A stretch of 64,000 bases of DNA, taken from positions 1,674,001 to 1,738,000 of the forward strand of contig NZ_AP019373.1 in assembly GCF_004323595.1 (NCBI RefSeq). The letters are read 5' to 3'. Under the pieces are notes generated by a model. It saw nothing but the letters and a program-made list of their open reading frames with translations, made no database searches and was not told the DNA's origin. Positions 36,354 to 46,588 of this stretch are shown here, piece after piece. The position numbers were made by a program, and so were the translations under genes. Every line of letters starts with the position of its first letter. The first letter of the stretch is position 1. Source of the stretch: Sulfuricystis thermophila (lineage in GTDB: Bacteria > Pseudomonadota > Gammaproteobacteria > Burkholderiales > Rhodocyclaceae).

Positions 36354-37541
36354 CTACACCCCGCGCCAGATGACATTTCGCAGCGCCACCGTGGTGTAAG
36401 CAACCCGATAGCGATAGTGCTGATCCGGGACGTTCCAGACCGGTCCCTGGGTCAGAGGACCGTCGGCGGCGCTCGCATTGTCGGGCCACAGTTTGAGGGT
36501 GGCAGGACTGACCGGGTCCTTCTCTGCCTGACCGCTGCGGGACACCACGGCGATGCGCACTGCCAAGATGCGCGACCAGTCTTCTGCCCGGTCCGCTTGG
36601 TTGGCAGCCGAACCCGGTGTATCGCTCAGACCGGTATCGTTGACGGGACAGGCGCCGCCAGGCGGCACACGGGTCTTACAGAACACATCGATGACCCCAT
36701 CCCGGTTCGAGGCATTTGTATCGACGCCGTATTGCGCCACGAGGGCGACCACGTCGTTGGCGACTGGCATCCAGACCATTGGGTTATTCGTTGCGGTGGG
36801 ATCGGCGCAGTTGGAATCAAGGAAGTTGCAACGCGTCAACATCCCATTACGAATGGCATAGACGGCAAAAACAGGAGTCTTTCCCACATGCATAATGCGT
36901 GTTCCTTCATTGCCTCTTTTAAAGGTGTACGCGGAGGCAAGCGGATGATCGATATCAACATCACCGCTCACGTCGACCCTTGTAGCTCGCGTCAAAGTGC
37001 AGTCTTTGTTTTTTTCTCCAACAAGCAGAAAATCGCCAGCTTCAATGCCACTTGGATCTTCAAGTGGAATCTGAACAGCACCTGCGGCTACGTCTGTATC
37101 TCTTAATCGACTACCCCCAATCAGCGTCGCGGCATCAGCCAGCGAGAAAACGAGCATATCTGAACCAGGGTCGCCAGGTGGAATTCCCCACAAGTTAGCT
37201 TGATGAGTAGAGTTTGCACCATCTGGCACAATACTCACTGTCAGAAGGGTAAGATTGTTTAGCCTGTTTAAGTTAGTTGCTGAGCCTGAATTGATCCTGC
37301 ACCCTAATACTGCATCGCTTATAAAACCGATGCCGGCACTTTGTATGTCGCGCTCGATCTGATAAAGAGCAATGAGCGCACCAGACTGTGCCTCGCCCAG
37401 GCTGCCAAGAGCGCGTTTGCCACTTTCGCCACGCATATAGACCTGCATGATCGCGATGGTGCCAATCATCGCGATGACCATGGCAACCAGGAGCTCGATT
37501 AGGCTGAAGCCTCGAGGTGTGGTGAGGGATTTGTTGGCCAT
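36354..37541 (-). CDS. pilW: PilW-type minor pilin
   Basis: The 395-residue protein has a prepilin peptidase site, TPRGFSLIELLVAMVIAMIG (cleavage after Gly, Glu at +5), and a large C-terminal domain. PilW is one of the minor pilins that prime type IV pilus assembly with PilV, PilX and PilY1. It starts 3 bp after pilV. Confidence 0.88.
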   Translation of the reverse strand: MANKSLTTPRGFSLIELLVAMVIAMIGTIAIMQVYMRGESGKRALGSLGEAQSGALIALYQIERDIQSAGIGFISDAVLGCRINSGSATNLNRLNNLTLLTVSIVPDGANSTHQANLWGIPPGDPGSDMLVFSLADAATLIGGSRLRDTDVAAGAVQIPLEDPSGIEAGDFLLVGEKNKDCTLTRATRVDVSGDVDIDHPLASAYTFKRGNEGTRIMHVGKTPVFAVYAIRNGMLTRCNFLDSNCADPTATNNPMVWMPVANDVVALVAQYGVDTNASNRDGVIDVFCKTRVPPGGACPVNDTGLSDTPGSAANQADRAEDWSRILAVRIAVVSRSGQAEKDPVSPATLKLWPDNASAADGPLTQGPVWNVPDQHYRYRVAYTTVALRNVIWRGV

Positions 37542-37544
37542 AAA

Positions 37545-37958
37545 TTATTTCCTGATCTGACTCACAACAGCGTAGCGGTGGGGCGCAACATCGGTTGGCG
37601 CCTGCCATGAGATCGTGATCGTGACGACATTGTCAGCACCCACCGTAACGGTCGGCGCATTGACACCGGTCGCCCCCGGCAGCCCCGTCCCGGCGGCCTG
37701 AATCAGATTACGCCAGGCAACAAATTTAGCCCCACCCATATTGGAGTCGTATTGAGTGGCTAGAGTGGCCGGATCATCCGTCCACATCTGGCTGAGCAAC
37801 TGGTCGGCGTACATCGCCGCCTCGGCGCGGTATTTGGCCTCGCCGGTCATTTGCGAGGCTACGGCCTGCATGCCGAGCAGCCCGAGGATGCCGAAAGCGA
37901 ACAACAGCAGTGCGACGAGCACTTCGAGCAGTGTGGCGCCTTTTTGAATCTTTTCCAT
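37545..37958 (-). CDS. pilV: PilV-type minor pilin
   Basis: The 137-residue prepilin-like protein begins MEKIQKGATLLEVLVALLLF. The processing site has Ala-Thr-Leu-Leu-Glu after Gly, with Glu at +5. LLGMQAVASQMTGEAKYRAEAAMYADQLLSQMW matches the PilV helix region. ATG 37958 is chosen over the upstream in-frame codon, which lies in fimT. The order fimT-pilV-pilW-pilX is the classical minor-pilin operon. Confidence 0.87.
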   Translation of the reverse strand: MEKIQKGATLLEVLVALLLFAFGILGLLGMQAVASQMTGEAKYRAEAAMYADQLLSQMWTDDPATLATQYDSNMGGAKFVAWRNLIQAAGTGLPGATGVNAPTVTVGADNVVTITISWQAPTDVAPHRYAVVSQIRK

Positions 37959-37969
37959 GCTGGTCACCC

Positions 37970-38506
37970 TCAACACGCCTGGGGATCGCCCGCTGGTCGG
38001 CGCGGATCGCACAAACGCACCTCGCCCCCCACGGCCACGGTGATACGCAGACAGCGTATCGAGCCGCCTGCTCCTTCGCAGTTGTCCACGCCAGGATTCG
38101 TGATGTCGATATCCACCACGGCAGGCGGTGAGGCGGGCAGAATGCGCCGACCCAGATTGTCGAAGACGATATCGACGTTGCCGCCGGCAACCATCGCTTC
38201 GACCGTGCCGCCATCGGCGGCGGATTTCTGCTGGATCACCGTCAAGTCCGGCAGCAACACCTGCCAGCCTCCGCCAACGCCGCTGGCTGGATCGAAACGG
38301 AAGGTGATCTCCATGTTGCGCTTGAGTGCCTCGGTCCGGGCATATTGCAGGCCAGACAAAACCCCATCGGCAACGGCGCGCACGCGGAGATTGGCGAGCA
38401 TCGTCACGAAGCCCGGATAGGCGATCAGCAACAAGAAAGCCAGCAGCGCAATGGCCACCATCATCTCGATGAGGGTGAAACCTCGTGCCGAGCCAGATTT
38501 CAGCAT
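37970..38506 (-). CDS. fimT: FimT/GspH-type pseudopilin
   Basis: The 178-residue protein has the type III signal [21 protein letters not shown] and a GspH-like domain ([21 protein letters not shown]). Its cysteines near the C-terminus may pair. Its start overlaps the pilE stop by 7 bp. FimT has been linked to DNA uptake and pilus assembly. Confidence 0.87.
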   Translation of the reverse strand: MLKSGSARGFTLIEMMVAIALLAFLLLIAYPGFVTMLANLRVRAVADGVLSGLQYARTEALKRNMEITFRFDPASGVGGGWQVLLPDLTVIQQKSAADGGTVEAMVAGGNVDIVFDNLGRRILPASPPAVVDIDITNPGVDNCEGAGGSIRCLRITVAVGGEVRLCDPRRPAGDPQAC

Positions 38507-38931
38507 GAGCCGCCTCGCCTGATCACCCAGCAGGTGGCATTGGCCGTCCAACCGGCGGGAACGGCAGTCGTCGCCCGATTGTTGTTCTGATCGATCGTGT
38601 AAGTGAAGCCAGCCGTCCGTTCGCCGGCTCTGCCTTGCGCCTGAATCGTGTAAGTCGTTGCAGACAGATTTAAACAGGAATAATTGAAAAACCGCCCTGT
38701 CGGCAGCGGAGCGACGGTGTTCGCCGCACAGGCGCCCACATAGGTGCGGTTGTCGAGGAAATAGGTTTCCATTTTCGCGCGCATTGCGGCAAGCTCGCCA
38801 TGCGCTTCGGACAGTGCTCCCCGCAACAGATAATCGTTATACGCCGGCAGGGCTATGGCAGCCAGGATGGCGATGATGGCGACCGTCACCATCATCTCGA
38901 TCAGGGTGAAACCGCGCTGCGCCTGTTTCAT
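38500..38931 (-). CDS. pilE: PilE-type IV pilin-like protein
   Basis: The 143-residue protein starts [29 protein letters not shown], the prepilin peptidase site and pilin helix, followed by [31 protein letters not shown]-terminal cysteine pair ([10 protein letters not shown]) could close the disulfide loop. It is first in the minor-pilin operon, and in this context it is a minor pilin rather than clearly the major subunit. Confidence 0.88.
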   Translation of the reverse strand: MKQAQRGFTLIEMMVTVAIIAILAAIALPAYNDYLLRGALSEAHGELAAMRAKMETYFLDNRTYVGACAANTVAPLPTGRFFNYSCLNLSATTYTIQAQGRAGERTAGFTYTIDQNNNRATTAVPAGWTANATCWVIRRGGSC

Positions 38932-39053
38932 GACATCGCTCCTCTTTTTCTCTGTCTGGAATTTATGCCGCTGGATTTGAGGGGACCAGCACTTGCCGAC
39001 GAACGGCAGCCGACGGGCGGCGAACGGCAGCCGCGCCGGCAGTCATGTCCCCG

Positions 39054-39983
39054 TCAGTCGAGCCCTTTCGGCAACGGAAAGCGCACGCCCTCGTCTTCCT
39101 GCGCGATTTCCGGCTGCGGGGCGCCGGTGAGTTTGGCGACGGCCGCGACGACTTCGGCGACCAGCGCCTCAGGCGCCGAGGCGCCGGCCGTGACGCCGAC
39201 CGCGTTCGCGGCCGCGAACCATTCGGGACGAATCTCCGCGGCGCGGTCGATCAGCCAGGCTTTCACGCCCTGCTGCTCGGCCACTTCGCGCAGGCGGTTG
39301 GAGTTCGAGCTGTTGGGCGAGCCGACGACGAGGATCACATCGCACTGCTGGGCGAGCCGGCGCACGGCATCCTGGCGGTTTTGCGTCGCGTAGCAGATGT
39401 CGTCCTTCTTCGGGCCGACGATGTCGGGAAAGCGGGCCTTCAGCGCCGCGACGATCGCCGCGGCATCATCCACCGAGAGGGTGGTCTGGGTGACGTAGGC
39501 CAAAGGAGGTGCCGTCCCGCCAGCGCCGAGTTTCAGCGTGGCCACGTCGGCAACGTTCTCGACCAGATACATGCCATCCGGCCATTGCCCCATCGTGCCT
39601 TCGACTTCGGGGTGCCCTCTGTGGCCGATCATGATCACCTCGCGGCCGGCCTTGCGATGGCGTTCGACTTCGAGATGCACCTTGGTCACCAGCGGGCAGG
39701 TGGCATCGAACACTTTCAGGTCGCGCCGCTCGGCCTCGGCGCGCACGCTCTTGGGCACGCCGTGGGCGGAGAAGATCACCGTCGCGCCATCGGGCACTTC
39801 GTCGAGCTCATGGACGAAGACGGCGCCCTTGGCTTTCAGGTCATCGACGACGAAGCGGTTATGCACGACCTCGTGGCGCACATAGATCGGCGCACCGAAC
39901 TTTTCCAGCGCGCGCTCGACGATACTGATCGCGCGTTCGACGCCGGCGCAGAAACCGCGGGGGTTGGCGAGCAGGATTTGCAT
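39054..39983 (-). CDS. ispH: 4-hydroxy-3-methylbut-2-enyl diphosphate reductase
   Basis: IspH performs the last step of the MEP isoprenoid pathway using a [4Fe-4S] cluster. The 309-residue chain shows the three ligands in PRGFCAGV (Cys12), [12 protein letters not shown] and [10 protein letters not shown], and [10 protein letters not shown] short loop before LAYVTQTT is replaced by [10 protein letters not shown], encoded by a repeat copy. The window also holds ispA and dxs, parts of the same isoprenoid supply. It starts just after fkpB. Confidence 0.96.
   Translation of the reverse strand: MQILLANPRGFCAGVERAISIVERALEKFGAPIYVRHEVVHNRFVVDDLKAKGAVFVHELDEVPDGATVIFSAHGVPKSVRAEAERRDLKVFDATCPLVTKVHLEVERHRKAGREVIMIGHRGHPEVEGTMGQWPDGMYLVENVADVATLKLGAGGTAPPLAYVTQTTLSVDDAAAIVAALKARFPDIVGPKKDDICYATQNRQDAVRRLAQQCDVILVVGSPNSSNSNRLREVAEQQGVKAWLIDRAAEIRPEWFAAANAVGVTAGASAPEALVAEVVAAVAKLTGAPQPEIAQEDEGVRFPLPKGLD
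39505..39533 (+). repeat. half-copy of the dispersed palindromic element in ispH
   Basis: GGAGGTGCCGTCCCGCC followed by AGCGCCGAGTTT, an exact core, lies antisense within ispH. In the gene frame it encodes [10 protein letters not shown] in a loop where IspH proteins vary in length. Confidence 0.8.
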
Positions 39984-40417
39984 CAGAGCACTCCGATCAC
40001 TTCGACCTCGAAACGGATCGACTTGCCGGCGAGGGGATGATTGAAGTCGATGAGCGCCGTCTCGGCATCCATTTCACGCACCAGCCCGGCGAATTTCTGG
40101 CCGTTCGGCGCTGCGAATTCGACGAGCGTCAAGACGCCGATGTCGGCACCACCGTTGGGCAGCTCATCGAGCGGCAGGCGCTTCATCAGCTCCGGGTTGT
40201 GCGGCCCGAAGGCCTGATGCGGCTCGAGCAGGAAGACATGGCGCTCGCCGACCGGCAGGTCTTCGAGACAGGCTTCGAGGGTGGGCGCGAGTTCGCCGCT
40301 GCCCAGCTGCAGGGTGGCGGGCGTGCTACCGAAGGTCGAGACGATCTCGGTGTCGTCGGCGGTGGCGACGCGGTAGTGGAGGGTCACGAGGTTGTCGAGT
40401 TTGACGCGTTCAGTCAT
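39983..40417 (-). CDS. fkpB: FKBP-type peptidyl-prolyl isomerase, SlpA-like
   Basis: The 144-residue protein shows the SlpA subtype pattern: [54 protein letters not shown] and [17 protein letters not shown]. It is a cytoplasmic prolyl isomerase/chaperone. The ATG overlaps the lspA end by 8 bp, and ispH begins at its stop, the usual lspA-fkpB-ispH order. Confidence 0.94.
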   Translation of the reverse strand: MTERVKLDNLVTLHYRVATADDTEIVSTFGSTPATLQLGSGELAPTLEACLEDLPVGERHVFLLEPHQAFGPHNPELMKRLPLDELPNGGADIGVLTLVEFAAPNGQKFAGLVREMDAETALIDFNHPLAGKSIRFEVEVIGVL

Positions 40418-40883
40418 GGGACGTGTGCCTGAGTTGCTGCCAGAGCAGCAGTATGACACCGACGGTGATGGCCGAGTCGGCGACGTTGAAGGCCGGCCAG
40501 TGCCAGCCGGCAACGTGAAAGTCGAGGAAATCGACCACCGCGCCAAAGCGCAGCCGGTCGATGACGTTGCCCAAAGCGCCACCGAGGATCAGCGCGAAGG
40601 CTCCCGGTTGCAGGCGCTCGCCCGCATGCCGGCGGATCATGACGACCAGCCAGGCCGAGACCGCCAGCGCCAGCGCCATAAAGAACCATTTCTGCCAGCC
40701 GCCGGCATCGGCCAAGAAACTGAACGAGGCGCCCGGGTTCATCACCAGCACGAGATTGAAGAACGGCGTGATGGTGATGCTCTCGTGCAGATGAAAGGCT
40801 GCCAGCACCCAGACCTTGGTGATCTGGTCGAGCAGGATCACGAGACCGGCCAGAGCGTACCAGCGCAACGCCGGAGGGCTCAC
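40410..40883 (-). CDS. lspA: lipoprotein signal peptidase II
   Basis: The 157-residue inner-membrane aspartyl protease has four helices. The catalytic aspartates are in GNVIDRLRFGAVVDFLDF and FNVADSAITVG. It removes signal peptides from prolipoproteins, such as the lipoprotein at the right edge. It normally follows ileS directly; here the vapC-vapB pair is inserted between them. Confidence 0.95.
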   Translation of the reverse strand: MSPPALRWYALAGLVILLDQITKVWVLAAFHLHESITITPFFNLVLVMNPGASFSFLADAGGWQKWFFMALALAVSAWLVVMIRRHAGERLQPGAFALILGGALGNVIDRLRFGAVVDFLDFHVAGWHWPAFNVADSAITVGVILLLWQQLRHTSHD

Positions 40884-40890
40884 GATTTGC

Positions 40891-41280
40891 TCATGAGATC
40901 AAGCGATGACGCAGTTCCGGATATTGCGGAAATACGCTATCGCGACTTGCCAAGCGAGCGTCTTGCAGCACCGCCGTGGCGATGATGATGCGGTCGGCCG
41001 GATCTTTATGGATCGGCGACAACTCGACGGCCAATGCAGCAATTTCGCAACTCGCCGAAATGCAACGCACGCCAGAGGGCGCCAGTGCCTGTTGCAACCA
41101 GTCTGCGACAGGCATTTCAAGCTCGATGATTTTGCGCCGGGCAAGCATCGCCACTTCGAAGCACGATATGGCGGATACCGCCAGCTCATCTTCTGCCATG
41201 GCGTTTTGCACCGCCGTGGGCAGGTACTGCGGCCCGCGGATGATCCAGTCGAGCCAGATATGCGTATCGAGGAGGATCAC
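40891..41280 (-). CDS. vapC: PIN-domain toxin (VapC type)
   Basis: The 129-residue protein begins MILLDTHIWLDW (first PIN aspartate). It has a mid-chain Glu in ISCFEVAMLAR, and DPADRIIIATA followed by LASRDSVF gives the further acidic residues, so the ribonuclease site is intact. It starts in a 4-bp overlap with the antitoxin gene. VapC toxins cut tRNA or rRNA; the target here is unknown. It lies 7 bp before lspA. Confidence 0.9.
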   Translation of the reverse strand: MILLDTHIWLDWIIRGPQYLPTAVQNAMAEDELAVSAISCFEVAMLARRKIIELEMPVADWLQQALAPSGVRCISASCEIAALAVELSPIHKDPADRIIIATAVLQDARLASRDSVFPQYPELRHRLIS

Positions 41281-41537
41281 CGCGTCGTCTCGTGCGTGCT
41301 TTCCCAGTCCTCGGCTGGCACGGCTGGCCCAAGGATATCGCCGAGAATGCGCCCCTTGCCCGCGATCGCCGGGGAAGGCCGACGCAATGCAGCGTGTGCC
41401 GGACTGTTGGCGGAAAGATTCATGTTGGCTTCGACTGGCAGGACGATGACCTCGACGCGCCGAGAAGGAAAGGTGGTCGGCAAGACGACGGTCACCTTGC
41501 TGTCCTCGACTTGCACGATTTGCCTGATGGCTTCCAT
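41277..41537 (-). CDS. vapB: VapB-like antitoxin
   Basis: The 86-residue partner has an N-terminal beta-rich segment (KVTVVLPTTFPSRRVEVIVLP). A Pro/Gly-rich C-terminal part (RILGDILGPAVPAEDWE) probably binds the PIN toxin. ATG 41537 follows AAGGAGACCGTC and starts 17 bp after the ileS stop, so it can be read from the ileS transcript. I recognise the type from its pairing with the PIN gene rather than from a named DNA-binding fold. Confidence 0.8.
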   Translation of the reverse strand: MEAIRQIVQVEDSKVTVVLPTTFPSRRVEVIVLPVEANMNLSANSPAHAALRRPSPAIAGKGRILGDILGPAVPAEDWESTHETTR

Positions 41538-41554
41538 GACGGTCTCCTTTTCAT

Positions 41555-44338
41555 TCACGCAAACGTGCGCGCCTCGCCCGCGCCGAAGAGGTTGCGGGTG
41601 CAGCGGCCGCAGAGTTCCGGATGCGCCGGATCATGGCCGACGTCCTCGCGCCAGTGCCAGCAGCGCGCGCATTTCTTGTGCGGGCTGGGCGTGACGATGA
41701 TTTCGCTCGTCGGCGCAGGGACGACGGTGGCCTTGGAGCAGATCAGCACGAACTTCAAGTCTTCGCCGAGCGCAGCGAGCAGGTCGTGGGTTTCGCCCGC
41801 CGCGCGAATTTCGACCTCGGCCTGCAGCGAGGAACCGATCCTGCCCTGGCTGCGCACTTCCTCGATCGCTTTCATCACCTCGGCGCGCACCTGGCGGATC
41901 GTTCGCCAGCGTGCCAGTAGCGCCTCCCTGCCGGCGATCTCGGGCAAGACATGCCAGGTTTCCAGCATCACGCTGTCGCGACCCGTCACCGCGCGGATTT
42001 CCTCGGCAGTGAAAGCGAGGATCGGCGCCATCAGCCTGGTCAGGCTTTCGGTGACGTGCCATAGCGCGGACTGCGCCGAACGGCGTGCGCGCGAGGCGGC
42101 GCTGCTGGTGTAAAGACGGTCCTTGAGGATGTCGAGGTAGAAAGCACCCAAGTCCTCGGCACAGAAGTTCATCAACGCCTGCACGACTCTATGGAACTCA
42201 TAGCGTTCATAGGCCTTGGTGCAAACGTCATGCAGCTCATGCGCAAGCGCCAGCGCAAAGCGGTCGATCTCCAGCCACTCCCCGACGGGCAGCATGTCTT
42301 TGCCCGCATCGAAATCCGCGGTGTTGGCAAGCAAAAACTTCAACGTGTTGCGCAGGCGGCGATAGACCTCGACGACGCGGTCGAGGATTTCCTGCGAGAT
42401 CGATAGTTCGCCCGAATAGTCGGTCGCGGCGACCCACAGGCGCAGGATTTCGGCGCCCAGCTTGTCGGCGACCTGCTGCGGGGCGACGACGTTGCCCTTC
42501 GACTTGGACATCTTCATGCCCTTGCCATCGACGACGAAGCCGTGGGTCAAGAGACCCTTGTAGGGCGCGCGGCCATCGATCGCACAGCCGGTGAGCAAGC
42601 TGGAGTGGAACCAGCCGCGATGCTGATCCGAACCTTCGAGATAGAGATCGGCGGGATAGGTGCAATCGTCCTGGTGCGAGCCGCGCATCACGGTCCAGTG
42701 CGTGGTGCCGGAATCGAACCAGACGTCGAGCGTATCGCTCATCTTGTCGTAGTGCGCCGCCTCCTCGCCGAGCAGTTCTTTGGCATCGAGCGCGAACCAG
42801 GCTTCGATGCCACCGGCTTCGACACGCCTGGCCACCTCTTCGAGGAGCTCCAGCGTGCGCGGATGCGGCTCGCCGGTTTCCTTGTGCAGGAAGAACGGGA
42901 TCGGCACACCCCAGTTGCGTTGGCGCGAGACGCACCAGTCGGGACGGTTGGCGATCATCGCGGACAGCCGTGCCTTGCCCCACGGCGGGAAGAACTCGGT
43001 CGCTTCGATGGCTTGCAATGCGGCGTCGCGCAGGGTGCCGCCCTCGGGCGTGGCGCGATCCATCGCGACGAACCACTGCGTGGTGGCACGATAGATGATC
43101 GGCGTCTTGTGCCGCCAGCAGTGCATGTAGCTATGCGTGATCTCGGCGCGGTTCAACAGGCAGCCGACTTCGGCGAGCTTGTCGATGATGGCCGGATTGG
43201 CCTGCCAGACGTTCATGCCGCCGAAGAAAGGCAGACTCTCCGCAAAGCGGCCATCGCCCTGCACCGGGGTGAGGATGTCCTCGTTCCTCATCCCGGCGCG
43301 CTTGCAGGATTCATAGTCCTCGACGCCATAGGCCGGCGCGGAATGCACGATGCCGGTGCCTGCATCGAGCGTCACATAATCGCCGAGGAAAACCGGGGAG
43401 GCGCGGTCATAGAACGGATGGCGGAATTGCATCCGGTCGAGCGCCAAGCCCTGACAGGCGCCCAGCACGCGGCCGTGGAGTCCAAAACGCTCGAGTGCGG
43501 CGGCACGCAGCTCGGCGGCGAGGATCAACAGCCCCTTTTCGGTGTCGACCAACTCATAGACGAAATCGGGATGGACGTTCAAGGCCTGGTTAGCGGGAAT
43601 GGTCCACGGCGTGGTGGTCCAGATCACCGCATAGACGGGCTTTTCCGGCAGAGCGGCCAAACCGAAGGCGCCGGCAAGACGAACGCGCTCGGCAGGATCG
43701 AGCGGGAAGGCGACGTCGATCGCCGGGCTCTTCTTGTCGGCATACTCGACCTCGGCCTCGGCGAGCGCCGAGCCGCAGTCGAAGCACCAGTTGACGGGTT
43801 TCAGCCCCTTGAAGAGATAACCTTTGCGATACAGCTCGCCGAGGGCGCGGATCTCGGCCGCCTCGGTCTTGAATTCCATCGTCTTGTAGGGATGCTCCCA
43901 GTCGCCCAGGACGCCGAGACGGATGAAATCCTTCATCTGCCGTTCGATCTGCTCCTGCGCATAGGCGCGGCACAGCGCGCGCGCCCGATTGCCTTCGAGG
44001 TGCTTGCCGTGCGTCTTTTCGATCTGATGCTCGATCGGCAGGCCGTGACAGTCCCAGCCCGGCACATAAGGCGCATCGAAACCGGCGAGCGTTTTCGAGC
44101 GGACGATGATGTCCTTGAGGATTTTGTTCACCGCATGACCGATGTGGATGTCGCCATTGGCATAGGGGGGACCGTCGTGCAGCGTAAAGCGCGGACGGCC
44201 GCGGCATGCTTCGCGGATCCTGCGATAGAGCTGCTTGTCGTGCCACGCCTTGACCCAGCCCGGCTCGCGGCGGGCCAGATCGCCGCGCATCGGAAAGGGC
44301 GTGTCGGGCATGTTGAGGGTTTTCTTGTAGTCGGCCAT
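41555..44338 (-). CDS. ileS: isoleucyl-tRNA synthetase
   Basis: The 927-residue class I synthetase has HIGH at 65-68 ([11 protein letters not shown]), KMSKSKGN at about 609 and the C-terminal zinc ribbon [12 protein letters not shown]...CGRCTRNL of the bacterial type. It charges tRNA-Ile and has an editing domain in the middle. It stands between ribF and the toxin-antitoxin pair. Confidence 0.98.
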   Translation of the reverse strand: MADYKKTLNMPDTPFPMRGDLARREPGWVKAWHDKQLYRRIREACRGRPRFTLHDGPPYANGDIHIGHAVNKILKDIIVRSKTLAGFDAPYVPGWDCHGLPIEHQIEKTHGKHLEGNRARALCRAYAQEQIERQMKDFIRLGVLGDWEHPYKTMEFKTEAAEIRALGELYRKGYLFKGLKPVNWCFDCGSALAEAEVEYADKKSPAIDVAFPLDPAERVRLAGAFGLAALPEKPVYAVIWTTTPWTIPANQALNVHPDFVYELVDTEKGLLILAAELRAAALERFGLHGRVLGACQGLALDRMQFRHPFYDRASPVFLGDYVTLDAGTGIVHSAPAYGVEDYESCKRAGMRNEDILTPVQGDGRFAESLPFFGGMNVWQANPAIIDKLAEVGCLLNRAEITHSYMHCWRHKTPIIYRATTQWFVAMDRATPEGGTLRDAALQAIEATEFFPPWGKARLSAMIANRPDWCVSRQRNWGVPIPFFLHKETGEPHPRTLELLEEVARRVEAGGIEAWFALDAKELLGEEAAHYDKMSDTLDVWFDSGTTHWTVMRGSHQDDCTYPADLYLEGSDQHRGWFHSSLLTGCAIDGRAPYKGLLTHGFVVDGKGMKMSKSKGNVVAPQQVADKLGAEILRLWVAATDYSGELSISQEILDRVVEVYRRLRNTLKFLLANTADFDAGKDMLPVGEWLEIDRFALALAHELHDVCTKAYERYEFHRVVQALMNFCAEDLGAFYLDILKDRLYTSSAASRARRSAQSALWHVTESLTRLMAPILAFTAEEIRAVTGRDSVMLETWHVLPEIAGREALLARWRTIRQVRAEVMKAIEEVRSQGRIGSSLQAEVEIRAAGETHDLLAALGEDLKFVLICSKATVVPAPTSEIIVTPSPHKKCARCWHWREDVGHDPAHPELCGRCTRNLFGAGEARTFA

Positions 44339-44354
44339 CTTGCTTACCCTGGGC

Positions 44355-45290
44355 TCAAACTGTCAGCCTTGCGGAAAAATATTTCTGCGCCACCGCCACG
44401 TCGCAGGCGATCTGCGCGGCCAGCGCATCGAACGAATCGAACTTCATCTCTTCGCGCAGCTTGTGCAGGAAATGCACGGTGACATGCGCGCCATAAATCT
44501 CCTGATCGAAATCGAACAGATGGACTTCCAGCACGGGTCGCAGGCCCAGCCCCAGCGTCGGCCGCACGCCCAGGCTCGCCGCGCCCGGCAGGTGGCGCTT
44601 GTCCAGGCCCGACACCGTCGCGGCGAAGACACCGGTGAGCGCCACGCGCTTTCTCTTCAACTGGATGTTCGCCGTCGGCCAGCCAATCTTGCGACCGATC
44701 TTGTCGCCATGCACGACACGACCGGAAATGCAGTAAGGCCGGCCCAGGAGCCGCGCCGCATGTTCGAGATCGCCCGCGCCGAGCGCCTCGCGCACCGCGG
44801 AGCTGGAAACGCGCTCGCCGTCGATCTCGATGGTGTGCATCGCCTCGACGGAAAAGCCGAGGCGCTTGCCAGCCATCTGCAGCATCGTGAAGTCGCCGGC
44901 GCGCCCCTTGCCGAAACGGAAATCGTCACCGATGATCAGATGCCGCACACCCAAGCCGCGCACCAGCAGGCGCTCGACGAACTCCTCGGCGGTGAGGCTG
45001 GCGAGCTTGCGGGAGAAATGCAGCAGATACACCTCGTCGATGCCACAAGCATCGAGCAGGCCGAGCTTCTCGCGCAGGCTGGTGAGCCGCGCCGGCGCCT
45101 GCTCAGGCGCGAACAGTTCGCGCGGATGCGGCTCGAAGGTCATCACCGCGGCCGGCAGGCCGAACCCGCGTGCCGTGGTGGTGAGGCGTTCGAGCAAGGC
45201 GCGGTGCCCGAGATGCACGCCGTCGAAATTGCCGATGGCGAGCACGCGGGAGGACGCCGCTTGCGCTGGAATGGTGCGGAAAAACTGCAT
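44355..45290 (-). CDS. ribF: bifunctional riboflavin kinase/FAD synthetase
   Basis: The 311-residue protein makes FMN and FAD. The N-terminal nucleotidyltransferase has [14 protein letters not shown] and [12 protein letters not shown]. The C-terminal kinase has [20 protein letters not shown]. It is directly upstream of ileS, as in many Proteobacteria. Confidence 0.97.
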   Translation of the reverse strand: MQFFRTIPAQAASSRVLAIGNFDGVHLGHRALLERLTTTARGFGLPAAVMTFEPHPRELFAPEQAPARLTSLREKLGLLDACGIDEVYLLHFSRKLASLTAEEFVERLLVRGLGVRHLIIGDDFRFGKGRAGDFTMLQMAGKRLGFSVEAMHTIEIDGERVSSSAVREALGAGDLEHAARLLGRPYCISGRVVHGDKIGRKIGWPTANIQLKRKRVALTGVFAATVSGLDKRHLPGAASLGVRPTLGLGLRPVLEVHLFDFDQEIYGAHVTVHFLHKLREEMKFDSFDALAAQIACDVAVAQKYFSARLTV

Positions 45291-45322
45291 CTCTTGAGGC
45301 GCGTGGAAAACGCCTGATTGTA

Positions 45323-46588
45323 TCAGTAGAGCCTTGCCAGCTTCGATTTCGCCGCGGGCGGATTCTGCGCGAAGTAGCGCTTCATGCCGGAGAGCAGCGC
45401 CTCGGCCATCTGGTTCTGGTACGCCTCGTCGGTGAGACGTTTCTCTTCCTCGGGATTGGAAATGAAGGCAGTCTCGACGAGGATCGAGGGAATGTCCGGG
45501 GCCTTGAGCACGGCAAAGCCTGCCTGCTCGACATGCCCCTTGTGCAAGTCATTGATGCCGCCGATCTCGTTGAGCACGGCGCGGCCGAGCTTGAGGCTGT
45601 CGTTGATCGTCGCCGTCTGCGAGAGATCCAGCAGCGTGCGCGCGAGATGCGGATCCTTGTTGCCGAGATTCACGCCACCGATCAGATCGGCGGCATTCTC
45701 CCGGTCGGCGAGCCAGCGCGCGGCCGACGAGGAGGCGCCATTTTCCGACAGCACGAACACCGACGAACCCCGTGCGGTCGGCTTCATGAAGGCGTCGGCA
45801 TGCACCGAGACGAACAGGTCGGCCTTGACGCGCCGCGCCTTGGCGACGCGTTGCTGGAGCGGAATGAAGTAGTCGCCATCGCGCGTCAAGAGCGCGCGCA
45901 TGTTCGGCGTCGCGTCGATCTTTGCCTTGAGGCGGCGCGCGATCGCCAGCGTGACATCCTTCTCGCGGCTGCCGCCGGCGCCGATCGCGCCCGGATCTTC
46001 GCCACCGTGACCGGGGTCGATGACCACGGTGATTAGGCGCGTGATATCGGGCTCCTCGGCACGAGGCTTGCGATCGGCCGCCGGGTCGGCCAGGGCGAAT
46101 GGATCGTCCTGAGCGCGTTTTTCCAATAGCGCCAACAGCGGATCGGGGGGCACTGCCGGGTAGAGATCGATCACCAGCCGATGGCCATAGCTGCCGATCG
46201 GCTTGAGGGCAAAGAGCTGCGGCTTCACCTCGCCCTTCAGCTCGATGACGATGCGCACCACGCCGGGTTTGAAACGGCCGGCGCGGATCAGCTTGATTTG
46301 CGGATCCTCGTCGAGAATCTTGCCCGGCAGGCTGGCGAGCACCGAATTGAATTCGACCCCTTCGAGATCGAGCACCAGCCGCTCCGGGTCTTTCAGCAGC
46401 ATCTGCCGGAACTCGATCGGCTGATCGTGTTCGATGGTCACCCGCGTGTAATCGGGCGCCGGCCAAACACGCACGCCGATGAGCGTCGGCGCCGCCGCCC
46501 GGCCCAGTGGCGTGACCAGCAGGGTCAGGACGGCCGGGCCGGCGCGGAGGAAGTCGCGGCGGGTAAAGCCGGAGAGCTTGCTAGCCAT
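45323..46588 (-). CDS. amiC: N-acetylmuramoyl-L-alanine amidase with AMIN domain
   Basis: The 421-residue periplasmic enzyme has a twin-arginine-type leader (TRRDFLRAGPAVLTLLV), an AMIN domain (about 35-140) that localises it to septal peptidoglycan, and an Amidase_3 domain with zinc ligands in VIDPGHGGEDPGA, SREKDVTLAIARRL and SVHADAF, plus a catalytic Glu in LVETAFISN. ATG 46588 is used. It overlaps the end of tsaE by 64 bp, the usual tsaE-amiC pairing. Confidence 0.95.
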   Translation of the reverse strand: MASKLSGFTRRDFLRAGPAVLTLLVTPLGRAAAPTLIGVRVWPAPDYTRVTIEHDQPIEFRQMLLKDPERLVLDLEGVEFNSVLASLPGKILDEDPQIKLIRAGRFKPGVVRIVIELKGEVKPQLFALKPIGSYGHRLVIDLYPAVPPDPLLALLEKRAQDDPFALADPAADRKPRAEEPDITRLITVVIDPGHGGEDPGAIGAGGSREKDVTLAIARRLKAKIDATPNMRALLTRDGDYFIPLQQRVAKARRVKADLFVSVHADAFMKPTARGSSVFVLSENGASSSAARWLADRENAADLIGGVNLGNKDPHLARTLLDLSQTATINDSLKLGRAVLNEIGGINDLHKGHVEQAGFAVLKAPDIPSILVETAFISNPEEEKRLTDEAYQNQMAEALLSGMKRYFAQNPPAAKSKLARLY

